The notes: a model not told the origin generated them from the letters alone. A stretch of 64,000 nt of DNA from Sphingobacterium sp. FBM7-1 (GCF_020687765.1 NZ_JAJEWJ010000003.1:248001-312000), one strand, 5' to 3'; shown: positions 18,920-28,868, counted from the first letter of the stretch. Program-made: numbers and translations.

Positions 18920-20398
18920 ATGCGGAAATTTATGGTTTTGATATGTATGCTTTTTGTCTGCGATGCCTACGGTCAACACGATCTTTTAGGTAAGGATGTG
19001 TTGCGCGAAGCCGGGTACCCTTATCGAGATAAATCTGGAAAGTTCGGTTATGCGGATGACAACCTAAATATCGTGATCGAACCACAATATGAAACAGCCA
19101 CTGTTTTTACCAAGCAAGGTTTTGCCGTGATAACGGATAGTCTGAATCGAAAAGGGGTGATTGATAGGAATAACCATATCGTGGTACCGACAGACTATGA
19201 ATATATACGTTTGTTTCTGCTCGACAATTATACCTTGGCGGAAGTCTACAAATCGTATTATACGAGATGGCGTTTTTGGGAGTGGGAATTCCTGCCCGGA
19301 TTTAGCATTATGGGTGGCGGTCGTGACAATCGTCTATTTGACACAGCGGTGAAGCGGTTTAAGAAAACGGTATTTGTTCTGGGGGATAAACTTCATAAAG
19401 TATGCAGCGAGCGACTCACAGATAAAAGCTATGTTGATAAGTACTTTGACATACGCACATTGGATAGCAACCAAGTGTTTATCGATGATAGGCTGTACAG
19501 TATTGGCCCAAAGGGCGCTCGTCGGATTGCATCGGGGATCAAAGCATCTTTAAATCCACATACGTTCGCGCAGCAGAAAAAACGCCGGTTGCATATTATT
19601 GACCGGAAGGGAAAACGGATCGATAATAAAAGTTATGAGGTTTTAGATTCCATTCTTTTTAAGGTGGTTGAAACACAGGCGATGACCGTTCCACTAGGCA
19701 AACGCAGCTATGGATCCATTGCTGCTGCTTATCAAAGTGACGATGGCCGGACCTTTATCTACCCGGACTTTTCGAAACCGCTACCCCAAATAATTAGTGA
19801 GCATAGACATCCGGATGATCCGACGGCCGCAGAGCTTATCCGCGGACTCTGGCAACTTTCATCTGTTCCGGATTCGGATTACTTTATGTTTATGAGTTTC
19901 CGCGACGGGAAACGTTTTTTTCGATTCCTCGATACACAAGGAAACTGGCACCAAAGCTTGCCTGCGCATATTCCGTTTACGGTCGTCCGACCTTCCGGAG
20001 ATGTCATTTGGTCTGCAAGGAAGCACTATGTGCCGCCAACGCAGGATCTAGAGGGTTGGAAAATAAGCCGCGTAAGTGCCACCAAGCATGATTCACTATA
20101 TCACATTACGCTAAGTAAAGCCAAAGAGGTACGGCAGGGTATTTGGGATGCGGAGGAAACACAATGGTTGATCGCTCCGCATTATTATCAGGTCTATACA
20201 ATGGCTAATACGCAACAATGGCGATTCCAAGAGACAAACGGCGCATTATGGGGTATAATGGATAAAGAGGGTACGCAATTGATCGAACCGACTTATACAT
20301 CCATCGCATCAGATGGGTGGGTGCGGCTAACAGACAATGGGGAAGACATCAGTTTTTACCTGCATCCGACAACGCTGAGAGAGTTTAGAGAAAAATAG
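18920..20398 (+). CDS. WG-repeat exported protein
   Basis: A 492-residue protein with a signal peptide (MRKFMVLICMLFVCDAYG, cleavage before QHD). The following region reads as WG/KWGY-like beta repeats (KSGKFGYADDNLNIVIEPQYE, KGVIDRNNHIVVPTDYEYI, GIMDKEGTQLIEPTYTSI), some strongly diverged. WG-repeat proteins are common Bacteroidota envelope proteins of unknown ligand. It opens a rightward cluster; the next gene follows after 87 bp. The signal peptide has a Cys at 14 but no clear lipobox, so it is probably periplasmic or surface-exposed. Confidence 0.75.
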   Translation: MRKFMVLICMLFVCDAYGQHDLLGKDVLREAGYPYRDKSGKFGYADDNLNIVIEPQYETATVFTKQGFAVITDSLNRKGVIDRNNHIVVPTDYEYIRLFLLDNYTLAEVYKSYYTRWRFWEWEFLPGFSIMGGGRDNRLFDTAVKRFKKTVFVLGDKLHKVCSERLTDKSYVDKYFDIRTLDSNQVFIDDRLYSIGPKGARRIASGIKASLNPHTFAQQKKRRLHIIDRKGKRIDNKSYEVLDSILFKVVETQAMTVPLGKRSYGSIAAAYQSDDGRTFIYPDFSKPLPQIISEHRHPDDPTAAELIRGLWQLSSVPDSDYFMFMSFRDGKRFFRFLDTQGNWHQSLPAHIPFTVVRPSGDVIWSARKHYVPPTQDLEGWKISRVSATKHDSLYHITLSKAKEVRQGIWDAEETQWLIAPHYYQVYTMANTQQWRFQETNGALWGIMDKEGTQLIEPTYTSIASDGWVRLTDNGEDISFYLHPTTLREFREK

Positions 20399-20485
20399 CA
20401 ACTTGACAGCTGATAAATCGTTAGTTCTCCCAGGAATATCACCACGGGTGAGATTAGTGTTTTACTGATAAAAACTAAAGTAGAA

Positions 20486-21097
20486 ATGACCGTAAACACA
20501 TCATATCATTATATCGCTCGGAACAAAAAACAGATTATCTGTTATTTGGATGAAGACAGTATTTCCTTTACGGTTCAAGCAAAAAACCAATTGGCCAAAG
20601 CATATAAATTTAGGTTTACAGAAATTGATCGTATTCATTTGTGCCTATCTGATGTTTCCTGGCATACTATAGACATCTATTTTCGAGACAAAACCCACAT
20701 ACACTTAAAGAGCGTGACTTTCTTTATGGAGCGAGACGGGGCGCTAAAACGGCCGAAAACAAACGATGCTAATACGACGGTCGTACAAAGAAATCAAGCA
20801 GCTTACCGAAACTTTGTGATTGAACTGCACAAACGTGTAGGTTTGCCAGAGGCAACAAACCAAATTAAGTTTACACACGGAAACCCTTGGAAAAAAGCCT
20901 TGATCTTGTTGGTTTTATTGGCATTAGCCATTGTTATCCCTATCACATGGTCCTTTGGACACTACAGGTATTTCTTTGTCTTCGGAACCTCCTTTCTCCT
21001 CTTATTTTTGTTTAACCTAAACATAAATTTTCGGAAAAAATATTCACCCGGTGCTATCCCTCAAAAGTATTTACCCCAGGGGCATTTGAAAATGTAA
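20486..21097 (+). CDS. Unrecognised membrane protein, cytosolic beta domain plus C-terminal TM pair
   Basis: A 203-residue protein: residues 1-120 are soluble and beta-rich (IICYLDEDSISFTVQ, FRFTEIDRIHLCLSD), resembling the PH-like domains that precede or follow transmembrane pairs in Bacteroidota; residues 135-178 hold two hydrophobic helices, followed by a short basic tail. I do not recognise the family. It sits 13 bp before the second WG-repeat gene and its overall plan resembles the protein at 23385, which suggests a repeated WG-protein/membrane-protein module. Confidence 0.6.
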   Translation: MTVNTSYHYIARNKKQIICYLDEDSISFTVQAKNQLAKAYKFRFTEIDRIHLCLSDVSWHTIDIYFRDKTHIHLKSVTFFMERDGALKRPKTNDANTTVVQRNQAAYRNFVIELHKRVGLPEATNQIKFTHGNPWKKALILLVLLALAIVIPITWSFGHYRYFFVFGTSFLLLFLFNLNINFRKKYSPGAIPQKYLPQGHLKM

Positions 21098-21110
21098 AAT
21101 TCATTTACCT

Positions 21111-23333
21111 ATGAATACATCGCTTAAAAATCAGCCTATCTTTTACCGGTTTCTCCTACTCGCGCTCCTCCTCGGCAGCGGGCTGCTGACCGCTTGTTTT
21201 GGGCCAAAGAACCTCGTGACTAAACAAAGGGATATGCCCTCGTACGATTTTATGGGCGATACCCTAAGTGGCTGGGCGTTAGTCCGGCAGGACAGCCTGT
21301 GGGGCTACGTTTCCGAAGAGGGAAAACGTGCTATTCTCCCGAGGTTTATATGGGCGACGGACTTTACTGATGGGATGGCGCTGGCCAAGGACAAACGGGG
21401 ATACCGCTACATCAACAGTCAAGGCAAGTTATTACGCCGGGTAAAAGCGAGCCGTGCTTATTCCTTTGCCGAAGGGCTGGCTCCGGTGCAAATAAAAGAT
21501 AAATGGGGCTATATCGATCGAAAAGGCAAGATCGTCATCAAACCGCAATTTGACTGGGCTATGCCCTTTCAGGAAAACCGAGCAGCGGTGTCCATCGGGC
21601 AGCGGAAAGGATATATTAACCTAGCGGGAAAGCTTGTCATTCCCGCCATCTTCGAGGAAACACAGGCTTTTAAAAATGGCGTAGCGGTGGTGCGAAAGGA
21701 TTTTCGGTTCGGCATAATTGATACGCTGGGCAATTTTGTACTCCCCAACCACTTCGATGACATCAAGCCTTGGGAAGCGGGTTTTTACCGATTGGGTGTA
21801 TTTGACCCCACTATCGGTAGAGTGAACAAGTTTGGACTGACGGACGCTAATGGAAAATTACTGTTAGATACGCAGTATTCGGCTATTGATCTGCATGCGC
21901 AGCATTATATCCGAGTAGGAAAACAAGGCCGGTATGGTCTTTACGACCGCAAGGGCAAGGAAGTTATTCCCATGGAATACACACATTTAGACGCTATCCC
22001 TGAATCCAGATTTTTGTCTGCGCAAAAGAATGGACTATGGACGTTTTTGGATATGCAGGGTCAGCCGCTGCTTCCTTTTGACAACCAGTTACTCATTAGC
22101 AGATCCGAAGAACGTATTTGGATAGCTCGTGATAGCCTTTCTATTTTGATGGATGATCAATTTCGGGAAATCTCACGGTTCAGCAAATACAATAGGGTAT
22201 ATCCTTTTTCAAATGGATATGCTGCGGTAAGCATGAAAGATACGAGTGTGTATGAGGGAAATCTTTATGGGTATATCGATCGGGAAGGAAACGAGGTGGT
22301 CGCTCCACAGTTCGACGGAGGCGTAGGGTATGTCAATGCCTACGGAATCTCGGTTGTGGGCAAGAAGAGTTACGGAATTATACGTGATCATCTTTTTGAT
22401 ATAAAGACCGGCCTACTGGTTAATGAGGAAGAATACACTAATCTCAAACGGTTTGGCCCTTTCTTTTTCACCAATTATGGCGACTTTCTCTCTCAAAAAA
22501 CGGGATTTGAGATCCAAGATTTCCCTTACTTGTCTATTCAGCCTTTAAGCGATCGTCCCGATCTGGCTGTGGTGCGGCAAGAACGGCAAGAACGAAAGGT
22601 AGGATTGATCGATACCGCTTTGACGGAACTTTTGCCCATCGAGTTCGAGGACATAAAAAATAGTTACAATGGTAGAATGCAAGTCAAAAAGAATGGCAAA
22701 TGGGGTTTTGCAGATGAAAAATTTAGAATTCGCATTCCGATACTATACGAGGGTGCCTATTTCTTTCGCCTTCCCATGCTGACCGAAGTCACTCAACATA
22801 AGAAAAAAGGTGTTATTGATCGGTATGGACGGGAAATCATTCCGATGCAGTACACGTCTATATCTTTCGACCCAACCTGTGATCGAATTTATGCAAAAAA
22901 AGGCGATGGAATAGATATCTACAACAAAGCAGGTCGATTATTACACACTACAGATTTTGAATACCTCGGCTTTTATGGGCGCAAACCTTATGTGGTCTTT
23001 AGACAGAACGGTAAAACGGGTTTTATGGATTACGATTTTAATATACTACTAAAACCTACCTACGATCGGGTTGGTTCATTCTATAATGAACTGGCTTTTG
23101 TAGTTCTAAATGGCAAAGGCGGTTACATCAATGAACGCTTGGAATTGGTCTTGCCAGTGGAGTTTGAGCAGTTCGACAATTTTGCGATCGGCCTTGCTAA
23201 GGTTACAAAATACGGTCGGGAATATTACATCAATACGCAGGGACAAGAAGTAACGCCAACAGAGGAAGAATTGGAAAAACGCGATGCGGAAATAGAACGC
23301 AGAAAAAGCGGATGGATTGATTTTAGTAGTTAA
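21111..23333 (+). CDS. WG-repeat lipoprotein
   Basis: A 740-residue protein with a signal peptide ending in a lipobox (LLTAC, Cys at 29). The rest is about a dozen WG repeats, clear in DKWGYIDRKGKIVIKPQFD, QRKGYINLAGKLVIPAIFE and NGKWGFADEKFRIRIPILYE. Such repeats fold as small beta units forming a binding surface, so an outer-membrane or surface lipoprotein is likely. It is the largest gene of the cluster and is followed after 51 bp by another membrane protein. A Glu/Arg-rich helix lies near the C terminus. Ligand unknown. Confidence 0.85.
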   Translation: MNTSLKNQPIFYRFLLLALLLGSGLLTACFGPKNLVTKQRDMPSYDFMGDTLSGWALVRQDSLWGYVSEEGKRAILPRFIWATDFTDGMALAKDKRGYRYINSQGKLLRRVKASRAYSFAEGLAPVQIKDKWGYIDRKGKIVIKPQFDWAMPFQENRAAVSIGQRKGYINLAGKLVIPAIFEETQAFKNGVAVVRKDFRFGIIDTLGNFVLPNHFDDIKPWEAGFYRLGVFDPTIGRVNKFGLTDANGKLLLDTQYSAIDLHAQHYIRVGKQGRYGLYDRKGKEVIPMEYTHLDAIPESRFLSAQKNGLWTFLDMQGQPLLPFDNQLLISRSEERIWIARDSLSILMDDQFREISRFSKYNRVYPFSNGYAAVSMKDTSVYEGNLYGYIDREGNEVVAPQFDGGVGYVNAYGISVVGKKSYGIIRDHLFDIKTGLLVNEEEYTNLKRFGPFFFTNYGDFLSQKTGFEIQDFPYLSIQPLSDRPDLAVVRQERQERKVGLIDTALTELLPIEFEDIKNSYNGRMQVKKNGKWGFADEKFRIRIPILYEGAYFFRLPMLTEVTQHKKKGVIDRYGREIIPMQYTSISFDPTCDRIYAKKGDGIDIYNKAGRLLHTTDFEYLGFYGRKPYVVFRQNGKTGFMDYDFNILLKPTYDRVGSFYNELAFVVLNGKGGYINERLELVLPVEFEQFDNFAIGLAKVTKYGREYYINTQGQEVTPTEEELEKRDAEIERRKSGWIDFSS

Positions 23334-23384
23334 GAGAGAAATAAAGGCTCAAGCGTCTTTGGAAGAATCAAAAACAAACAAAAC

Positions 23385-24125
23385 ATGAACAATTTCACAA
23401 AAGATAATTTCCATGAAATAAAATCCGAGCCGAATTGGTTGGTCACCTGGTGTATCCGTTTCGTGTTCTTTTCCCTATTGGGTTTCCTGGTTTTATCCTT
23501 TTATTTTGTCCCTGTACTATTTTATACGGACGGTAGCATTGACGGAGAGCAACTCCTTGCGTTCGGGATGATTTATTACCCGCTACTTATTGTACTAAGC
23601 TATTTTGTTGTACGCTTTCTAAAACGTCGGAAAAGGAAATCAGTTCGCCACATCAAGGTAAATTGTGAAGGTATTTTCTATGAATTGATTGATGGAACTG
23701 AAGAAAGCTTGCGCTTTGACCAATTCGAAATCTCATCAAACGATCATATTGTTTATGATGTTTTTATAGTTTCAAAGTTACAGTTTACAGGGGATGCAAC
23801 CTATCGTCAGGCGTTTTTAAAAGTCTTTCTGAATGGAAAGGACCATGAGGTACGACCTTTTCATCCAGATTGGGGCTACAGTTACTTCACCCGAAATAGT
23901 CGCATACTGCGAAGTCATTTTTTGCGTGGGATTGCATTATTTCGCCCTGATCTTCGTATAGACCCTTTTATTTATTCTGAATTTTCTATACATCCCGAAA
24001 CTTATGAGTTTGATAAAAAGAACTATCGAACAGGAATCATTTTAGCAATCATACTTGTTATACTAATATTTATTGGGATTGACTGGTACATGAAATATCG
24101 GTTTGGAGCATCTTTACTTTTTTAA
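23385..24125 (+). CDS. Unrecognised membrane protein with a PH-like middle domain
   Basis: A 246-residue protein with two N-terminal transmembrane helices (about 22-45 and 60-78), a basic cytosolic stop (RFLKRRKRKS), a beta-rich middle domain (85-200: KVNCEGIFYELIDGTEES, RFDQFEISSNDHIVYD) and a C-terminal helix (about 218-236). Family not recognised. Its plan recalls the gene at 20486, with the transmembrane parts arranged differently. It follows the WG lipoprotein gene on the same strand. Confidence 0.6.
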   Translation: MNNFTKDNFHEIKSEPNWLVTWCIRFVFFSLLGFLVLSFYFVPVLFYTDGSIDGEQLLAFGMIYYPLLIVLSYFVVRFLKRRKRKSVRHIKVNCEGIFYELIDGTEESLRFDQFEISSNDHIVYDVFIVSKLQFTGDATYRQAFLKVFLNGKDHEVRPFHPDWGYSYFTRNSRILRSHFLRGIALFRPDLRIDPFIYSEFSIHPETYEFDKKNYRTGIILAIILVILIFIGIDWYMKYRFGASLLF

Positions 24126-24152
24126 ATACTCCATTACTATACGCAACTGATT

Positions 24153-24443
24153 ATGAGAAAAAACACTTTAATATACATTTATAAAACCTTTATTGTACTA
24201 CTTGTGTTGATTGCACTGGCTTCTTGTAATCAATCTACCCAGATCAAAAAAGAATTTGTGTGGGATGAAGATATTAAAGTACTCACTGAAGGAAATCTAT
24301 ATGACTGGCTTAAAAAAGAGCCATTCGACAATGAAGTGGATCGAGGTGGAGATGGTTCCTTGGTGATCACAAATTCAAGGCAGATATCCCCTTTTAAGGC
24401 TCGTTACTACAATGCCATAGAAGAAGTGGGTGCTCAATTATGA
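24153..24443 (+). CDS. Small putative lipoprotein
   Basis: A 96-residue protein with a signal peptide and lipobox (LIALASC, Cys at 25) followed by a short acidic domain (EFVWDEDIKVLTEGNLYDWL). No family recognised. It ends at EEVGAQL, shortly before the next gene, and is co-directional with the WG cluster. Confidence 0.55.
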   Translation: MRKNTLIYIYKTFIVLLVLIALASCNQSTQIKKEFVWDEDIKVLTEGNLYDWLKKEPFDNEVDRGGDGSLVITNSRQISPFKARYYNAIEEVGAQL

Positions 24444-24486
24444 AGGAACTAATTAATCTTTTATTATTTCATTTATTGGTTTTAAC

Positions 24487-24828
24487 ATGATAGACAAACA
24501 GCAGCTAAAGGGTAAAAACGCCTCTTTAATACATACAATTATAACTATTCTCGTGTGTTTTCATATCAACTGGCTTGGGACCTTTTTATTATATGAGGCA
24601 GTCATGGAGGGTTTTGATATCGATACGGATGGTTTTATGAATATGAATGGTCTGGTTACCGCTACGGTTACCTGGATGGGGATTGCTGCTATCCTTTTGG
24701 TCATATCATCATACGCCAAGGAACTGTTAGGCTCCCTTTATCGAACCATACGAGCAACGCAACTGGTGTTTTTATCCATACCGATTATTTTGCTGATGGT
24801 GTTTCTTTTTGTAACTAGTTTAAAATAA
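24487..24828 (+). CDS. Small three-helix membrane protein
   Basis: A 113-residue protein with hydrophobic segments at about 16-36, 54-76 and 90-110, joined by short loops; the first loop is acidic (GFDIDTDGF). No family recognised. It ends 2 bp before the SMI1/KNR4 gene, so the two are probably translated from one message. Confidence 0.55.
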   Translation: MIDKQQLKGKNASLIHTIITILVCFHINWLGTFLLYEAVMEGFDIDTDGFMNMNGLVTATVTWMGIAAILLVISSYAKELLGSLYRTIRATQLVFLSIPIILLMVFLFVTSLK

Positions 24829-24830
24829 AT

Positions 24831-25490
24831 GTGATGCCGAGGAGTATTAAAACAAATTTAGAGCAACAATTAGCAGAGTTAGAGCAGCTCATTGTCGACA
24901 AACACCCCGCTGCTCAATTTAAAGCAGGAATTGATTCAAATGATCTACAGGCATTTGAAAACACAAACGGGGTAAAGATACCGCAGGAATTGGTCACTTT
25001 TTACAACTGGCATAATGGTGTATACATCGACAGTAAATTATACCTTCCATCACTTTACGAAGCTTACCATCTTTTTAAAGCTCATAAACACGCTCACAAG
25101 CCGCACAGCGATATAAAAGACGTTGCACCGTCGACGCTTGAAGAGTTGGAAAAGTTTCTTAGTCCAACAGATGAAAACTCTCAGCAATACCATGCAATAT
25201 GGTTACCTATATTTGTCATCGATCACAAACCCTATTACGATAAGGAAGATTTATACTCCTATTTACTTCCGACAGCTAACAGTAAGATCATGAACGATGC
25301 ATCGGGAATCACTAAGCTTTCTGACAGTGCTATATTTTTAACATCTTATAGAGGTAATCAGTATATAGTAAAATCGTTGCATGAAGTTATCAGCTCTTTG
25401 ATAGATCGGCTAAATCCATCCAAAATGACATTTAAGGAGAAGATAAAGGGTTTCTTTGAAATCTTCGGACGATTGTTTGAGCGCTTTTAA
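24831..25490 (+). CDS. SMI1/KNR4 family protein
   Basis: A 219-residue soluble protein. ALEAFE-like FENTNGVKIPQELVTFYNWH, the central LPIFVIDHKPYYD-like sheet and the C-terminal EVISSLIDRL match the SMI1/KNR4 (SUKH) fold. In bacteria SUKH proteins are frequent immunity proteins against polymorphic toxins, but many are not paired with a toxin; none is recognisable here. Start is GTG at 24831 or ATG at 24834; the ATG is equally likely. The last gene of the rightward cluster, 2 bp after the 3-TM protein. Confidence 0.78.
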   Translation: MMPRSIKTNLEQQLAELEQLIVDKHPAAQFKAGIDSNDLQAFENTNGVKIPQELVTFYNWHNGVYIDSKLYLPSLYEAYHLFKAHKHAHKPHSDIKDVAPSTLEELEKFLSPTDENSQQYHAIWLPIFVIDHKPYYDKEDLYSYLLPTANSKIMNDASGITKLSDSAIFLTSYRGNQYIVKSLHEVISSLIDRLNPSKMTFKEKIKGFFEIFGRLFERF

Positions 25491-25517
25491 TTTATTAAAC
25501 CAAATAAAACTATGTTT

Positions 25518-25910
25518 TTAACGGGTTTCTTTCCGATGTAACTCTACCACCAGTGTATCCCTGTTTGATTTATTACGTTGCCATTCCAAGCGAACCGGTT
25601 TATAACCTTCTTTCTCAAACCACAACACCAAAGGAGGTTTGCAACGCAATCCATGGGCTAATCGGAAATCTAAGAACCAGCCTACGCTGTCCGTTTTCCG
25701 ATAATAGTTGTATAATGGATCGTTGATGTTAACTGGCTTTTCTTTCAAAAGGTTATCACGGGTATAAAAAATATTCGACAAGGGTTCCCCCGTTTCAGCA
25801 TCAATAACGAAGCCCTGTAATTGCTGAATACAATCGCAAGAGATCAGAAAGCCAAAGAAAAGAAATGACAGTATAATTGCTTTGGCGCGAGGTGTTTGAC
25901 AAGGTTGCAT
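25518..25910 (-). CDS. Small lipoprotein with a carboxypeptidase-regulatory-like (CarbopepD_reg) fold
   Basis: A 130-residue protein with a signal peptide and Cys-rich end (FLISCDCIQQ, probable lipidated Cys at 25). LQGFVIDAETGEPLSNIFYT is the start of a beta-sandwich of the CarbopepD_reg/CNA-B type, ending in KPVRLEWQRNKSNRDTLVVELH. Only this single domain is present. It converges on the SMI1/KNR4 gene and is divergent from the sensor kinase. Function unknown. Confidence 0.6.
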   Translation of the reverse strand: MQPCQTPRAKAIILSFLFFGFLISCDCIQQLQGFVIDAETGEPLSNIFYTRDNLLKEKPVNINDPLYNYYRKTDSVGWFLDFRLAHGLRCKPPLVLWFEKEGYKPVRLEWQRNKSNRDTLVVELHRKETR

Positions 25911-26047
25911 AGGGAAAACGATTTAAACATTTATCAGAAAGCTAATTTATGTTACACCGTTCATTTATACAATCCCTAAAAACCAGTATTTGCAATAATA
26001 AAAGGGGAGCCTCAGGAGAGCCTGGCCAAAACCCTTGTTTTCTGGGA

Positions 26048-26078
26048 TTGCAATAGCTAGGTAAACCCTATATCTTTG
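26048..26078 (+). promoter_or_regulatory. Promoter of the sensor kinase-response regulator pair
   Basis: TTG (26048-26050), 20-bp spacer, TATCTTTG (26071-26078), matching the Bacteroidota consensus. The element ends 103 bp before the kinase start codon. Confidence 0.6.
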
Positions 26079-26181
26079 ACAGATAAAACAGTGAACTTTC
26101 CAATCTTAAAAATGAGGGTAAATTTGATGAGTAGATCATCGAAAACGAAGGATTTATATTAAATTAGGGCGTAAGTCCACA

Positions 26182-28212
26182 ATGATGAATAAGAACACAC
26201 ATAAAAGTCTATTTTCCCAATTACAGATCGTACTTATAGTATTCTTATGGTTATTCGATTTATCCTTCGTAAAAGCGCAAGATGCTGTTAAACAATATTC
26301 CGATAGTTTGTTGAAAAATGTGGAAAAAACCTCTGCAATAGAGGAAAAAATAGAAGGTCTATTACAAATCAGCATATTTTGGATCGACTATGATACTGTG
26401 AAAGCCTATCAATATTTAGAAGAGGCACACAGGCTAATGGATGAGCCACCCACGGATTATCAGAAAGGCCTGTACCACTTGTATCATGCCAATATCTTGA
26501 TGGACTTCGAACCCCAAAAGGCAAAAGCGGAATTTTCAATAGCAGATAGTTTACTGGCTAGAAATACAGCCCCTAAAAGTTATCAATATCGCTCCAAACT
26601 GTGGAATAATTATGGGGTGGTGCTGCAAAAGGAAGATAAGAGTGCGGAGTTCATGGAAGTGATTGTTCACAAAACCATTCCTTATGCTCGTTTGGCTGGT
26701 GATAGTGTACAAGTTGGCTATCAATTACAAAATATGGCGATGCTGATGAGCAACTTATCCAATTATAAGGACGCGGCAGGTTATTATGATCAAGCACTCC
26801 TCGCCTTGCGGGCAGTGCCCAAAAGGAAAGAGGATCGGATGGATATTTTCATCAATGCTGCCCGCAATGCTTTGTTTATGCGTGATCAGGCCAAAGCGAG
26901 AAGTTATCTGGATAGTGCAAAGATTTACGTTCAGCAGCTTCCACACGCGGTTACTTCTGTACCGAGCTATTACCGAACAGAGCTCACCTACTTTAATCGG
27001 ATGGGAGATAAAGCAAAGGTGCTGGAAAATTATGCGAAAGGGATCGCCGCGGCAGAAAAGCTCGGCAATGCGTACATGTTGAAAGACCTCAATTTTGAAT
27101 TGAGTATGTTTTACCGAGACTCGGGAGCCTATCAAAAGGCACGGGATTACCTGCTTCTTTCCAACAGCTATCAGCCTTATTCCCGTCTGCAAAATCGTGC
27201 TGTATACCAAAGAGAAATGGCCGCCTTGGAATATCATTTAGGGAATTATAAGACCGCTTATGCTTATATGGATTCGCTGAGGATGACCAAGGATTCTATA
27301 CACCAAAGGGATGTGGCTGCTAAACTATTGCGTTTTGAACAACAGTATAAAGCGACTGAAAAGGAGAACCGCATCCTTCGGCTCGAGACGAAAAACAAGG
27401 AGCAGGAATTAGCCATCGCTAAAAGCCGTTGGTGGGGGCTCGCCTTAGGCGCCGGACTGCTCTTGGCAATCTGTGTCGCTTATTTTTGGCGCAAGATTGG
27501 GCGAGATAATAAACTGCTGCTCCTCCAAAAGGATTTATTGCACGAAGAGGAACTCCGGAATGTGCGTCAACGAGAGCGTTTGAATCAATATGCTGCCATC
27601 CTTCAGGGGCAGGAAGCGGAAAGAAACCGAATGGCCAAAGACTTACACGATGGATTGGGAGGGCTTTTAGCGGGGGTAAAATTAAAGTTATCTTCTATTG
27701 TGGCCCGAACAGGGGGAGGAAATTCCGACGATAGAGATGCGATAGACGACGTCGTTCATCAATTGGATTATTCGGTTGATGAGCTCCGGCGGATTGCCCA
27801 TGATATGATGCCCGAGTCGCTGCGGTTTGGCGGGTTAGCTCCTGCCCTGTCTGATCTGTGCCGCTATATGGGCACGGCCAGCATGCAGGTGGTGTTCCAA
27901 AACCTGGGAATCAACGATAACTATCCGGACCCTTTACGGATTACGGTGTATCGTATCATCCAGGAACTACTCGCTAATGCGATTAAGCATGCAAACGCTA
28001 CGAAGGTGATCGTGCAATGTAGTGAATTAGACAATTGGTTATTTGTTACGGTGGAAGATAATGGTAAAGGCATGGATAAAAAAGATAATCAGCATACAAA
28101 CCGGTTAGGGCTTGTGAATATCCAAAACCGGATATCGTTGTTAAATGGGCATATCGAAACGATTTCGAATCCGGGAGAGGGCACTACCGTTAATATGCAG
28201 ATACCTTTATAA
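26182..28212 (+). CDS. TPR-containing sensor histidine kinase (HisKA_3 type)
   Basis: A 676-residue protein with a signal sequence (about 12-33), a periplasmic region of TPR-like helices (about 60-380), a coiled stretch, one transmembrane helix (about 416-436), and a cytosolic kinase. The HisKA_3 dimerisation motif MAKDLHDGLGGLL carries the phosphoacceptor H489; an HATPase domain follows (N-box VYRIIQELLANAIKHA, G-box DNGKGMD). It ends 1 bp before its response regulator. TPR-type kinases of this class sense envelope or nutrient signals; the stimulus is not readable. Neighbouring SusCD-phosphoesterase genes are convergent and could be a target, which is inference. Confidence 0.93.
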   Translation: MMNKNTHKSLFSQLQIVLIVFLWLFDLSFVKAQDAVKQYSDSLLKNVEKTSAIEEKIEGLLQISIFWIDYDTVKAYQYLEEAHRLMDEPPTDYQKGLYHLYHANILMDFEPQKAKAEFSIADSLLARNTAPKSYQYRSKLWNNYGVVLQKEDKSAEFMEVIVHKTIPYARLAGDSVQVGYQLQNMAMLMSNLSNYKDAAGYYDQALLALRAVPKRKEDRMDIFINAARNALFMRDQAKARSYLDSAKIYVQQLPHAVTSVPSYYRTELTYFNRMGDKAKVLENYAKGIAAAEKLGNAYMLKDLNFELSMFYRDSGAYQKARDYLLLSNSYQPYSRLQNRAVYQREMAALEYHLGNYKTAYAYMDSLRMTKDSIHQRDVAAKLLRFEQQYKATEKENRILRLETKNKEQELAIAKSRWWGLALGAGLLLAICVAYFWRKIGRDNKLLLLQKDLLHEEELRNVRQRERLNQYAAILQGQEAERNRMAKDLHDGLGGLLAGVKLKLSSIVARTGGGNSDDRDAIDDVVHQLDYSVDELRRIAHDMMPESLRFGGLAPALSDLCRYMGTASMQVVFQNLGINDNYPDPLRITVYRIIQELLANAIKHANATKVIVQCSELDNWLFVTVEDNGKGMDKKDNQHTNRLGLVNIQNRISLLNGHIETISNPGEGTTVNMQIPL

Positions 28213-28213
28213 G

Positions 28214-28840
28214 ATGGAGAGGGAACCTATTAAAGTTATTATCGTGGATGATCACCCCGTGGTTTTACAGGGGTTTGAATACATCTTGCAAGACGCTGAA
28301 GGGATACGGCTTGTTGGTAAGTTTGCTGATGCGGCTTCGATGCGGAGTTACCTGCGGGAGCAGACCGTGGACGTGGTATTGCTCGATATCAACCTGCCCG
28401 ACAGTAATGGTATTGACGAATGTGCTGCGATCAAAGGGCTTCATGAGGCCGCGGTGGTGATCGCTATCAGCAATATAAATGAATACAGTATTATTCAACG
28501 CATGTTGCATGCGGGTGCCAGTGGTTACTTTTTGAAAAATGCATCGGCCGATGAAGTGATTTCGGGGATCCATACGGCGGTAGAAGGGAAAGCGGTTTTT
28601 AGTGAGGGGATCGAAAATGTATTATGGAGACACCAGACCGGTGATCTCCCGGTCATTACCCGACGGGAAAAAGAGGTGCTTTCCCTCTTGGCAGCGGGGC
28701 TGAACTCCGTAGAAATAGGTGAAAAAATATTTATCAGCCCCCTCACCGTAGAAAGCCATAGACGTAATCTCCTGCAAAAGTTTAGGGCCAACAATGTTGC
28801 GGCACTTATCCATAAGGCGACGGAGATGCGGTATATATAG
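28214..28840 (+). CDS. LuxR/NarL-type response regulator
   Basis: A 208-residue protein with a receiver domain (acidic pocket D12-D13, phosphoacceptor D58 in VVLLDINLPDSNG, Lys in GYFLKNAS) and a C-terminal GerE/LuxR HTH (TRREKEVLSLLAAGLNSVEIG, then ISPLTVESHRRNLLQKF). The start at 28214 is chosen over an upstream ATG because it begins the receiver domain and lies 1 bp after the kinase stop, so the two are translated as a pair. It is the cognate output regulator of the TPR kinase. Confidence 0.95.
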   Translation: MEREPIKVIIVDDHPVVLQGFEYILQDAEGIRLVGKFADAASMRSYLREQTVDVVLLDINLPDSNGIDECAAIKGLHEAAVVIAISNINEYSIIQRMLHAGASGYFLKNASADEVISGIHTAVEGKAVFSEGIENVLWRHQTGDLPVITRREKEVLSLLAAGLNSVEIGEKIFISPLTVESHRRNLLQKFRANNVAALIHKATEMRYI

Positions 28841-28868
28841 CGAAGAGGGGGCTGATGTGTGCGCTGAT

